A stretch of 64,000 bases of DNA from Leptospira venezuelensis (GTDB taxonomy: Bacteria; Spirochaetota; Leptospiria; Leptospirales; Leptospiraceae). The notes under the pieces are model-generated. The model was given only the letters and a program-made list of their open reading frames with translations, made no database searches and was not told where the DNA came from. The translations under genes and the position numbers were made by a program. The stretch spans positions 832,130 to 896,129 of the forward strand of contig NZ_NETS01000011.1 in the NCBI RefSeq assembly GCF_002150035.1. Reading direction: 5' to 3'. Positions 8,963 to 17,405 of the stretch are shown here, one piece after another; position 1 is the first letter of the stretch, and each line of letters opens with the position of its first letter.

Positions 8963-10051
8963 ATGGAACAAACGAAAAAGAAATTAGCGTTGAAGACCAC
9001 AATCTTCTTAATAGCGACTCCGATCATCGGGGTCATTGGGACGGGTGCCTTATTATTTACTAGAGGTATTCCATTAAACACATGGCTTGTGTATCTATTT
9101 ATGACCGCAGCTACAGGGCTTGCGATCACCGGGGGATACCACCGTTTGTTTTCGCATAGAGCTTATAAAGCCTCATTGCCGGTAAAACTTTTTTATCTTC
9201 TTTTCGGAGCTGCTGCATTCCAACAATCAGTGATTGAATGGAGTTCTGACCATAGAATTCACCACAGATTTGTAGATAAGGAAGAAGATCCTTATGCAAT
9301 TACAAAAGGATTCTGGTATGCTCATATTCTTTGGTTATTCGAGAATAGAGACCATAGAACTCCTGTTAATGTGAACGATCTTTACGAAGACAAATGGGTA
9401 AAATTCCAAGACGATCATTATTATCCGATCGCTATCTTCATGGGATTTTTATTCCCTACTCTTCTTTGCGCTCTTTGGGGAGATGCATTAGGTGGACTAT
9501 TATTAGCAGGTTCTTTAAGAATTGCAGTGAACCACCACATGACATTCTTCATCAATTCATTAGCACATTATAAGGGAGACCAACCTTTCTCTGATAAACA
9601 TACTGCTAAGGACAATTGGATCATCGCTTTATTCACTTTTGGCGAAGGATATCATAACTTTCACCATGAGTTCCAAGCTGATTACAGAAACGGTATTCGT
9701 TGGTTCGATTACGATCCAACCAAATGGTTGATCAATACTTTCGCATTCTTCGGTTTAGCAACTGATAGAAAGACTATCCCAGAAGAGCAGATCCTGCGTA
9801 AAAAAATGGTAATGGAAGAAAAGGCTCTACGTAACAAACTAGAAGCTAAATCCCAAACATTAAGCCAAGGATTCGAAGAAAGATTAGAAGTTCTGCGCAA
9901 TTCCGTTCAGGAAAGCCAAGCAAGAATGATTAATCTGAAATCTGCGAAAGAAGAAGCTGGCAGAAAGGCCGTTAAAGAAGCAGAATCGGAATACAAAGTG
10001 GCATTGAACACTTGGAAAAGATTCGTTTCTGGAGACCTTGCACCGGTCTGA
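8963..10051 (+). CDS. Acyl-CoA/acyl-lipid delta-9-type fatty acid desaturase
   Basis: Membrane di-iron desaturase of the stearoyl-CoA desaturase family, which introduces a double bond into fatty acyl chains using oxygen. All three histidine boxes are present: His60-x4-His65 (YHRLFSHR), His97-x2-His-His101 (DHRIHHRF) and His231-x2-His-His235 (YHNFHHEF). Two pairs of hydrophobic helices lie around 10-60 and 155-185. Residues from about 255 on form a charged coiled-coil-like tail (KSAKEEAGRKAVKEAES) that extends beyond the catalytic core; its role is unknown. It is monocistronic, closed by the terminator at 10077. Confidence 0.9.
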   Translation: MEQTKKKLALKTTIFLIATPIIGVIGTGALLFTRGIPLNTWLVYLFMTAATGLAITGGYHRLFSHRAYKASLPVKLFYLLFGAAAFQQSVIEWSSDHRIHHRFVDKEEDPYAITKGFWYAHILWLFENRDHRTPVNVNDLYEDKWVKFQDDHYYPIAIFMGFLFPTLLCALWGDALGGLLLAGSLRIAVNHHMTFFINSLAHYKGDQPFSDKHTAKDNWIIALFTFGEGYHNFHHEFQADYRNGIRWFDYDPTKWLINTFAFFGLATDRKTIPEEQILRKKMVMEEKALRNKLEAKSQTLSQGFEERLEVLRNSVQESQARMINLKSAKEEAGRKAVKEAESEYKVALNTWKRFVSGDLAPV

Positions 10052-10076
10052 TATTATTCCCAGTACCTGATCCATT

Positions 10077-10100
10077 GCCCTCCTTCGGGAGGGCCTTTTT
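10077..10100 (+). terminator. Rho-independent terminator of the desaturase gene
   Basis: A 7-bp stem (GCCCTCC / GGAGGGC) with a TTCG tetraloop is followed by C and five T residues. It lies 26 bases after the desaturase stop. Confidence 0.9.
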
Positions 10101-10155
10101 CATTCCAACACAACCCAGTATGTTGGAATCTCTACTTTAAAATCTTAGAATAAAC

Positions 10156-11061
10156 TCAAATATGATTTCCGATCGCGTTCGGATCTCCTAACCGAGAAAC
10201 ATCCACTTCCACCTTTAATTTATGTTTCCCTCCTCCAAATAGAATTCCTTTTAAAGGAGATACATCCGAAAAATCCCTACCTACAGAAGTATGAATGTAT
10301 TCATCTGTAATTGCTTTTCCGTTTGTAGGATCAAAATCGAACCAACCTTCTCCTGGGCAGTAGACAGAAATCCAAGCGTGAGTTGCATCGCTTCCCCTTA
10401 ATTTAGGTTTTCCAGGAGGAGGATAAGTTTCTATATAACCTGAAACATATTTGCAGGGCAGGCCCAAAGAACGAAAAGCAGCCAAGGAAAGATGAGTGAA
10501 ATCCTGACATACACCTTCTTTTTTCTCCAAGACCTCATCCAGAGGAGTATAGATATTCGTACTTCCTGCTTTAAATTTAAAATCTTCTCTAAATCTTTTT
10601 ACATATTCCAAAACGGATTCGAGATAAGGACGATCCATAGGCAGATATTTTTCTAAAAAATTCTTATACGAAACGGAACGGGTTACAAAAGAAGAATCTC
10701 CTGCAAATTCCATCGCTTCCAGATCTTCTTTTTCCGTAACGGTTTTCAATTTATTTAATATTTCAGAAGTAGAGATCATAGTTCGATCTTTCTTCTTTTC
10801 TAACTCAGAAGTAAAAACTTTTGCTTCTGCAGTTACAGATAGAATATTATGAGGAGTTTCTACTGCGAAAGAATATACAGTGTTCCCGAAATAATCAGTT
10901 CTGAATTCAGTATATTTAGGTTTAGGGGAAATTTCTATCCTAAACTCTCTGCAGATCTGTCTTTCATTGGATGTAGGACAAAGATGAGCCAGATTCAAAC
11001 AATGTGAAACTTCCTTTTCATACGTATAATGAGTAAGATGACGAACTGAATACTCAGCCAT
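10156..11061 (-). CDS. Transglutaminase-like protein (COG1305 type), second set
   Basis: Papain-fold transglutaminase-like protein of about 301 aa with the N-terminal beta domain typical of the bacterial family (RHLTHYTYEKEV). The catalytic triad is visible: Cys185 in GVCQDF, His228 in THAW and Asp244 in FDFDPTNG. I place the start at ATG 11061 because GGAGG lies eight bases before it; a longer frame exists but lacks such a site. The start lies inside the end of the ATP-grasp/alpha-E gene (eight-base overlap), so the two are coupled. Family members are proteases or peptide-ligating enzymes; the substrate is unknown. Confidence 0.88.
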   Translation of the reverse strand: MAEYSVRHLTHYTYEKEVSHCLNLAHLCPTSNERQICREFRIEISPKPKYTEFRTDYFGNTVYSFAVETPHNILSVTAEAKVFTSELEKKKDRTMISTSEILNKLKTVTEKEDLEAMEFAGDSSFVTRSVSYKNFLEKYLPMDRPYLESVLEYVKRFREDFKFKAGSTNIYTPLDEVLEKKEGVCQDFTHLSLAAFRSLGLPCKYVSGYIETYPPPGKPKLRGSDATHAWISVYCPGEGWFDFDPTNGKAITDEYIHTSVGRDFSDVSPLKGILFGGGKHKLKVEVDVSRLGDPNAIGNHI

Positions 11062-13570
11062 AAGGTCCTCCCAATCTAACTTGGTTTTCCACATAGCGGA
11101 AGTATTTGGCGGCAACTGCGTCAGAGACAGACTTTAATTGTCCGAGAATATCTTCTAACCATCTGCGAAGTCCACCGGCAGGATCTGCGTATTCGAAAAT
11201 ACGTTTTGCATCTTCTTCGCTAAACCTAACGAGAACGTCAGTGAGTCTTTGGATCTCTTCTGAGATTTCTTCGTCTTTTCCTGTAGAAGAGAATAGTGTA
11301 TTCTCTCTTAATCTTTCTAATTGGAAAGCAAGAGAGCGAGGGTTACTTTCGTCGAAGATCAGAATGTCTACGACTGATTCAGCTTCTACTCTATATTTAT
11401 AACGTCTTCTGTAAGTGATCCGGATATCGTTCACATTCAAAAGACTTTCGAACATACTTTTATTATACACAGAAGATCTTTCTATTGTGGAGAGTAAGAG
11501 CCTTGCTATGAACTGTGCTCTCTCCAACCTTTTTCCCATATCCAGGAAGAAAAATCCTGTTTCTCGGCTCATACTTTCATTTGCAAGACCGGAGAGAGAT
11601 GCAAACAGGTTCACTAATTTTTGTAGGTATTCCAACACTTCATCATAACTTGAATTTCGAGGTGCCTCCGATTCTAATCTGGAAATTAAGTAACGTGTAT
11701 CGTCGGAAATCCTATCTCGAACTGCCTTTGTACTTCCCACAAAAAAGTTCAGATCGTGGCGAATACTTCCGGAAGAATAAGGAGAAGTCGCCAATTGAAA
11801 TATTTTTTCCCGGATAGAATCCAAAGAGTCCAATCCGTTTGTTTCGAAAAATCCAAGACTATACCCTGAAAGCTGGTCCAAGATTCCGAGTAATATCGAA
11901 AATTGTTCTTTTTCATAAGATTCTTCTGCTTCTAAAATCTTATGCACTGTTTCTCTAAGAAGCCTGGACATATTCTCTGCACGTTCCGCATAACGTCCCA
12001 TCCAGAACATATTGTCTGCGACCCTGCTCGGAATACCGGAACCCTTTCTTTTGATAGGCATCCTTCCGATCTGTCCAGGGAGAAGACTAAACTCCTTCTT
12101 CTCTTCAGAAGCTAAAATCCAAAGGTCCTTTGAAATAGCTCCTCGTTGGTTTGTAATGATAAGTTCGTCTGCCTTAGGAGAGACTCGAACGAGTCCTCCG
12201 GGCATACAGGTATATCCATTCTCAGATAGACAGGTAAAAGTTCGTAAAACGGACTTACCTATTAGTAACTCTTCCGAGTCTCCTGAAAAGATTGGAGATG
12301 TAGAACCCGGGAGTATTTCCTGTGCAACATAACGTTCCGGTCTTGTTGCTACCCTTGTTTTTAGTTCTAACATTTCCTTTTCATTCAAAGTAGAAAGGAA
12401 AACGGAAGTATCTAAAGGAGAACGAATTGCAGGTTTAATCGTATAATTATTAGGATTAGAGAATACTTCTTTGCGAGAACTTTCATCTCCCATCCAAAGA
12501 GTGGGAACATTCGGAAGGATCAAATCCTCTCCCAAATAAAATTTACATAAATTAGCAAGATATGCGTGAATTGCTCGATTCTCTAAAAATCCAGAGCCAA
12601 TTGGATTTGCAACAGTGACGGTACCCGCTCTCACTGCTCCTAAAATACCAGGAACTCCCAAAAGAGAATCTCCCTTTAATTCGAGAGGATCCATATACCA
12701 ATCGTCTACCCGACGAAAGATCACATCTACTTGTTGCAAACCTTCTATCGTTTTTAAAAAGACCTTATTATCTCTAACCGTTAGGTCTTCCGCCTGAGCT
12801 AAAGTATATCCTAGATATCCCGCAAGATAAGCATGCTCGAAATAAGTTTCGTTTCCTGGGCCTGGCGTAAGCAGAATAGTAAGTGGTTCTCTATCTTTAT
12901 TAGAAGAAAATGAATTTAGAGTTCTTCTTAAAGCTCTGAAGTATAATGCTACTCTATGGACCTGAGAGTCTCTGTAAAGAGAAGGAAAAATACGAGAAAG
13001 AACAATACGATTTTCTAAAGCATATCCCGAACCGGAAGGAGCCTGGACTCTATCCCCTATTACATAAAAATTACCTTGGCTATCGCGGCTAATGTCTGTG
13101 GCCAAGAATGCCAAACGGAAATTCGTAAAATCATAAACCGGAGCACAGGCTCTTAAAAATCCGCCGGATTGGAATAGAACTTCATGAGGGATTTTTTTTT
13201 CGTATAAGGATCTTTTAGGACCGTAAACGTCCTTTAGGATTTCATTAAGTAGCTCGGATCTTTGGGCAAGACCTCTTTCGATCCCATCCCATTCTTTGCT
13301 ATCCATGAGAAGAGGAAAAAGATCCAGTCCCCAGACTCTTTCTCTCTCGTCTCCGTAAACATTATACGTTACTCCGCTTTCTTTTAAGATACGGAGACTA
13401 TCTTCTTTGCGTCTTCTTAATTCGGCACCACCCAGATTATTAAGAGAACGAAGTAAAAATTCGTATTTATCCCTGGACTTTCCGTCAGGGAGGCATAGCT
13501 CGTCATAGACTCCTGGAGCAGGTTTATATCCGGAGAGAAGATTTGCTGCTTGGGAAGTTCTCTGATTCAT
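11054..13570 (-). CDS. Fused circularly permuted ATP-grasp + alpha-E protein, 838 aa
   Basis: Residues 1 to about 480 match the circularly permuted type-2 ATP-grasp family (COG2308): NVYGDERERVWGLDLFP, LSRIFPSLY, LLTPGPGNETYFEHAYLA, DLTVRDNKVFLKT, VIFRRVDDWYMDPLEL and ANPIGSGFLENRAI. After a linker, about 520 to 838 is an alpha-E domain (COG2307): SRVADNMFWMGRYAERAENM. ATP-grasp enzymes form amide bonds by acyl-phosphate chemistry; Iyer and colleagues predicted that this family makes or attaches peptides with alpha-E and transglutaminase partners. The same two domains are separate genes at 20696-23148. It begins 33 bases after the TonB receptor stop. Confidence 0.9.
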   Translation of the reverse strand: MNQRTSQAANLLSGYKPAPGVYDELCLPDGKSRDKYEFLLRSLNNLGGAELRRRKEDSLRILKESGVTYNVYGDERERVWGLDLFPLLMDSKEWDGIERGLAQRSELLNEILKDVYGPKRSLYEKKIPHEVLFQSGGFLRACAPVYDFTNFRLAFLATDISRDSQGNFYVIGDRVQAPSGSGYALENRIVLSRIFPSLYRDSQVHRVALYFRALRRTLNSFSSNKDREPLTILLTPGPGNETYFEHAYLAGYLGYTLAQAEDLTVRDNKVFLKTIEGLQQVDVIFRRVDDWYMDPLELKGDSLLGVPGILGAVRAGTVTVANPIGSGFLENRAIHAYLANLCKFYLGEDLILPNVPTLWMGDESSRKEVFSNPNNYTIKPAIRSPLDTSVFLSTLNEKEMLELKTRVATRPERYVAQEILPGSTSPIFSGDSEELLIGKSVLRTFTCLSENGYTCMPGGLVRVSPKADELIITNQRGAISKDLWILASEEKKEFSLLPGQIGRMPIKRKGSGIPSRVADNMFWMGRYAERAENMSRLLRETVHKILEAEESYEKEQFSILLGILDQLSGYSLGFFETNGLDSLDSIREKIFQLATSPYSSGSIRHDLNFFVGSTKAVRDRISDDTRYLISRLESEAPRNSSYDEVLEYLQKLVNLFASLSGLANESMSRETGFFFLDMGKRLERAQFIARLLLSTIERSSVYNKSMFESLLNVNDIRITYRRRYKYRVEAESVVDILIFDESNPRSLAFQLERLRENTLFSSTGKDEEISEEIQRLTDVLVRFSEEDAKRIFEYADPAGGLRRWLEDILGQLKSVSDAVAAKYFRYVENQVRLGGPYG

Positions 13571-13603
13571 CTTCCGTGAGACATTTTCATCTCCCGTCGG
13601 AAT

Positions 13604-16024
13604 TTAATCCAGCTTTAAAGTAGCCCCAATATTGATTTGTCTGTATGGCCCTTGTTGGATCCCCACTGGAAGTCTTCCCGAGATATACACCCTATCTTCC
13701 AAATTTTTTCCGTTTACGAAGATGGACCATCTTCCCCCAGGAGCTTCGTATCCAAAATCAGCATTCCAAATTCCGTATGCGGGCACAACACCTTGGCTTC
13801 CATCCGTACTTTGGTTTTTAGTATTCTGCAAATCAGAATATTGTTTATCAAAATACTGATACTCCACTCTGGCATAAAATCCATATGGGCTTTTCACTCC
13901 GATCGCACCTATAAAAACATTCATCGGAACGTAAGGTAGATAGTTTCCGTTCGTGTTTACCTTTATCAAGTTCCCAGCGGAATTAACTGCATACAAAGGT
14001 TGGTTGGTGATACTTACAGTCCCATCTGCATTCTGTATTGTGCCAACAGGAACGTAAGTTGTAGAGATCGCTTTCGTATAAGAATAAGTAAATTCGAGAG
14101 GAACCTCCCATTTGGATTCAGCAAATTTCCCGAAATCGAAAACAAAATTACTTTCTACACCTCTGTTAACGGATCTTCCAGCATTGATCGGAACTGCACC
14201 TAATCCGGAGCCAGCCTCGTTTGTATTTACAATTTGATTCGAAAAATATAATGCATATGTGCTGACCTGTGTGTAGAAGTAGCGCGTAATATTTCCTCTA
14301 AATCCTGTTTCATAGTTATTGGATCTTTCAGCGCTGAGCTTATAACCTAAACCTAATGCAGGGTTTTGAACCGTGGAGAATGTAGGAGGAGAGAATGCAG
14401 TATGTGCACCTGCAAACCAGATAAACTTTTCTGTTATGTCAAAGGTAAGACCAATACCAGGTAAAACTACCTTTGTATAAGTCTCATTTGCATCATTTAC
14501 TAAGATGGATTGACCTACAGAATTCGCGTTTCCCTTGGTAACATCATCTAAAGTTGCAAGCCTTCTATGAGTATAAACACCTTGGAAAATATGTTCGTAA
14601 CGAACGCCAGGGATCACTTTAAACTTGTCTGTCAACTTGATAGAATCCTGGACATACAGAGCATAAGCTCTTGCATTACGATTCTGTTGTTGGGTAGTAA
14701 GACCTTTCGTAAGAGTCGGATAAGGAAATACGTTATTTGCAGCATTTACGGATTCATAATGCATTCTCGCGCCAAAAGCGATCTCATGATCCAGACCAAA
14801 TGTATTAAACTTACCTTCTACTTTGGTCTCCAGACCACCTGTCTTAAAGAAGGAATGTCTGTTGGGAGTGGAATTTAACATGTAAATCACATCCCCAGGT
14901 TGATTACCTATAACATCAGGAGCATAGACGCCAAATGCATTCTCAGGAGGCCTTGCAGGAAAACCGAATTCAGTCAGATTATTATAAGAATATGATTCTT
15001 GACGAAATAAGAAGCCAACATTGGTCCAATACGCTCTTGTGATCATCTTCCAATTTTCATTAAAAGTGTGATCGTGACCTATAACCGCAGCCTGTCTATC
15101 GATGGATTTCTGGTCGTATCTGGCAGGATTGATCTTTGGATTTCTCCAATATAAACCTTGAGTTAATCCCAAATACGTAGACTGAGCTTCTTGTTGGTAG
15201 GACTGGTATTTTAGAAAAACTGAATCCTTCTCCCCTAATTTCTGGATCAACTTTAAGTTCAAATCGTTTACTCTAAAACCTTGGTAATCCCTAAAACCAT
15301 TTCCTTGGTTACGCATATATGAAATATCATAACCAGTATTTGTAGTTTGGTTCGTTCCACCATATTGCAAAAGACTGGAAGCATAACCATTCATTCCTCC
15401 GATCACCTTTGCACTGAATGTAGGTTTTTCAGGAGGTTTGCGGGTCACATAGTTTACAATACCACCCAGAGTTGTTGGTCCGAAAAGAATAGAGCCTGAA
15501 CCTTTCACAACTTCTACTCGTTCCATTCTGTCTATATGGGGTACAAAATAACTTTCAGGCTGTCCATAAGGACTCAAAGAAGTGAAAACCCCATCTTCTA
15601 AGATCAAAGTTTTTCTAGACTCTTCGTTACTCACACCTCTGAATGCGATATTCGGAGTAAGACCAACTGCGTCCTGGTAACGGATAGTAGCCCCTGGAAC
15701 CCTACGCAGAGCTTCCATGGAATCAATTGGATTTGTTTCTTTTAAGATCTTTTTACCGATCACATTCGCGGAACCGGGGATCTTTTTAATATCATCATCT
15801 TTAGCGCCGATCACATTGATCTGACCGCTTTCTAAAAATCTTCTTTTCTTTTCCGCAATGGTTTCTTCTTGTTTGGATGTTTCCTTCTTGGAAGGATCTT
15901 CCTGTTCAGTCTCTGAAGAAGTTCCATTTGTCCCAGCATTTCCATTTGGCTGGGAGAAAAGGGAAGAATTAGAAAAAATTAAAATACATAAAATAAGAGA
16001 AGAACGGAATCGTTTTCGGAACAT
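13604..16024 (-). CDS. TonB-dependent outer-membrane receptor (FecA-like)
   Basis: Outer-membrane beta-barrel importer of about 806 aa. A signal peptide ends near SLFSQ. The plug domain spans about 75-200 (VPGATIRYQDAVGLTPNIAFRG, RVEVVKGSGSILFGPTTLGG IVNYVTRK pattern) and the rest is barrel. The C-terminus fits a barrel end (NIGATLKL). Similarity of the plug is to ferric-dicitrate/siderophore receptors, so an iron chelate is the default substrate guess; a peptide or another metal is possible. ATG 16024 overlaps the upstream imelysin stop (TGATG) and has a GGAGGGG-like ribosome site, so the two genes are coupled. Confidence 0.9.
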   Translation of the reverse strand: MFRKRFRSSLILCILIFSNSSLFSQPNGNAGTNGTSSETEQEDPSKKETSKQEETIAEKKRRFLESGQINVIGAKDDDIKKIPGSANVIGKKILKETNPIDSMEALRRVPGATIRYQDAVGLTPNIAFRGVSNEESRKTLILEDGVFTSLSPYGQPESYFVPHIDRMERVEVVKGSGSILFGPTTLGGIVNYVTRKPPEKPTFSAKVIGGMNGYASSLLQYGGTNQTTNTGYDISYMRNQGNGFRDYQGFRVNDLNLKLIQKLGEKDSVFLKYQSYQQEAQSTYLGLTQGLYWRNPKINPARYDQKSIDRQAAVIGHDHTFNENWKMITRAYWTNVGFLFRQESYSYNNLTEFGFPARPPENAFGVYAPDVIGNQPGDVIYMLNSTPNRHSFFKTGGLETKVEGKFNTFGLDHEIAFGARMHYESVNAANNVFPYPTLTKGLTTQQQNRNARAYALYVQDSIKLTDKFKVIPGVRYEHIFQGVYTHRRLATLDDVTKGNANSVGQSILVNDANETYTKVVLPGIGLTFDITEKFIWFAGAHTAFSPPTFSTVQNPALGLGYKLSAERSNNYETGFRGNITRYFYTQVSTYALYFSNQIVNTNEAGSGLGAVPINAGRSVNRGVESNFVFDFGKFAESKWEVPLEFTYSYTKAISTTYVPVGTIQNADGTVSITNQPLYAVNSAGNLIKVNTNGNYLPYVPMNVFIGAIGVKSPYGFYARVEYQYFDKQYSDLQNTKNQSTDGSQGVVPAYGIWNADFGYEAPGGRWSIFVNGKNLEDRVYISGRLPVGIQQGPYRQINIGATLKLD

Positions 16025-17295
16025 CAATCTCCGTCCCCTCCTGGTCCACCTGAAACTGGACTCGAACCTGTAAGAGCAGCGAGTTCAGTATTCAGAATTT
16101 TTAATAATTCACTTAGGTCAGCAATACTAGATTTAATAGCGGCAAAATTCGCAGAATTAGAACTTCCCCATGCAGCGGGTGGATTCGAGGTAGAAGGAGT
16201 AATATCAGCGAGGTGTTCATCTAATTCTGCAATCTCTCCCTTAATCTCCTCATCCAAGTCGGGGCTATAAAATTTTACGTAATCTGAAAGACCCGCACCT
16301 GTTCCGTTACCAGTATAGATCGCTTTAAAAGTACTAAAATTATCTATTACATTCTGAAAAGATTCTCCTGAAAATCTGGACTCTGCGCGATCCGATTTAG
16401 GAGAAGAACCATTTCCTCCTCCAGAAAGACCTTCCGGAATTTCCAGTTTTCCATCCTTCATGATACTTAAAAGTTGAATTGTAGAAGATAAAATAGCATC
16501 TAATGCAGCACCAGAACTTGTAAATGTAGCAGAAGTTCCGTTTCCTGCAGTTGCAAGCTGAGTGCCCAAAGGATTTGTGTCACCAACGTCCCAAGCTGCA
16601 GTCACGTTAAATGTATGCCCACTATATTCTAAAACCAATGCTCTTAAGAGTGCTGCTCTTCCATCCGGAGCAGAAGGAAAATCGGAACAACTTGGTGCAG
16701 TCCCTCTGTTCACTCCCGGTCTACTAAATAACATGTATTCAATCGCACTAATACCTTTGGCTTTATTTTTCATCTGGCCTATTGCTTGTTGTGCCTCCGA
16801 AAGATCTCCGATGGTAAATGAATCTAAATCATCTAGCTCAGTTGCATTAGGCGACGATTCTATTAGATAATTAATTAAGAACGGATCCATCCGAGTAAAA
16901 TAAGCGAGTGTAGATCCAAAACGAAAAGGTTCTACTTTTTTCAGATCGGATTTATGAGCAATCCATGCAGCTTGCGCGGTACCTAAAGAATCAGAGGCGC
17001 AAAGATCATTTGTTGCGTTTACAAGTGCAACCCTACTCGCTTCTAAATTCACAAATAGCGGGGGAATTATATTATTTCCTAAATTCTGCAAAAGAGATCT
17101 AGGATCGAATGAATTGAACATCTGATAGAGATATCCATTCGCATTCGCCGCACCTGATGCGGAGTTTTTATGTGAACAAGAAATTAGAATAGAAAGTAAG
17201 AAGATACTTAGAATGATCCAAGCGGTAAGGATCAGCTTTTTTATTCGGAAAAACCTGCCGAATCGTCCGCTTTTAACAGAATTGTTTTGTCGCAT
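16024..17295 (-). CDS. Imelysin-like (M75) lipoprotein
   Basis: Periplasmic iron-uptake-type protein of the imelysin/IrpA/EfeO superfamily. The N-terminus is a long basic region plus a hydrophobic helix ending in LISC, a lipobox. The body carries AAWIAHKSDLKKVEPFRFG and GISAIEYMLFSRPG, which correspond to the two imelysin hallmark segments. In the family the second reads G-x-H-x-x-E; here the His position is Ser while Glu is kept. This may change metal binding. Cotranslated with the TonB receptor downstream, supporting an uptake role. A GAGGGA ribosome site precedes ATG. Confidence 0.82.
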   Translation of the reverse strand: MRQNNSVKSGRFGRFFRIKKLILTAWIILSIFLLSILISCSHKNSASGAANANGYLYQMFNSFDPRSLLQNLGNNIIPPLFVNLEASRVALVNATNDLCASDSLGTAQAAWIAHKSDLKKVEPFRFGSTLAYFTRMDPFLINYLIESSPNATELDDLDSFTIGDLSEAQQAIGQMKNKAKGISAIEYMLFSRPGVNRGTAPSCSDFPSAPDGRAALLRALVLEYSGHTFNVTAAWDVGDTNPLGTQLATAGNGTSATFTSSGAALDAILSSTIQLLSIMKDGKLEIPEGLSGGGNGSSPKSDRAESRFSGESFQNVIDNFSTFKAIYTGNGTGAGLSDYVKFYSPDLDEEIKGEIAELDEHLADITPSTSNPPAAWGSSNSANFAAIKSSIADLSELLKILNTELAALTGSSPVSGGPGGDGD

Positions 17296-17323
17296 AGTTC
17301 CCTCGAAACTGGGTTCTTTATCT

Positions 17324-17338
17324 TGAGAATCAGAATTA
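17324..17338. promoter_or_regulatory. Weak Fur-box-like sequence upstream of the imelysin gene
   Basis: TGAGAATCAGAATTA has a good left half of a Fur 7-1-7 box (TGAGAAT against TGATAAT) but a poor right half. It lies about 30 bases upstream of the imelysin ATG. Reported only because the gene pair looks like iron uptake. Confidence 0.2.
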
Positions 17339-17405
17339 TTTTTCTAGAACTGGTTGCAACTGTTTTTGAGATCTGTTCTCACAAACTGAGTTTGATAAAT
17401 ACTAA

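Noticed and set aside
8708..8971. 87 aa minus-strand frame between pyrE and the desaturase gene
   Set aside because: It overlaps pyrE on the same strand in another frame and has no ribosome site; the stretch 8788-8962 looks like plain intergenic DNA.
17324..17338. A confident Fur box for the imelysin-TonB receptor genes
   Set aside because: Only the left half matches; it is kept in the feature list at low confidence but not claimed as a finding.
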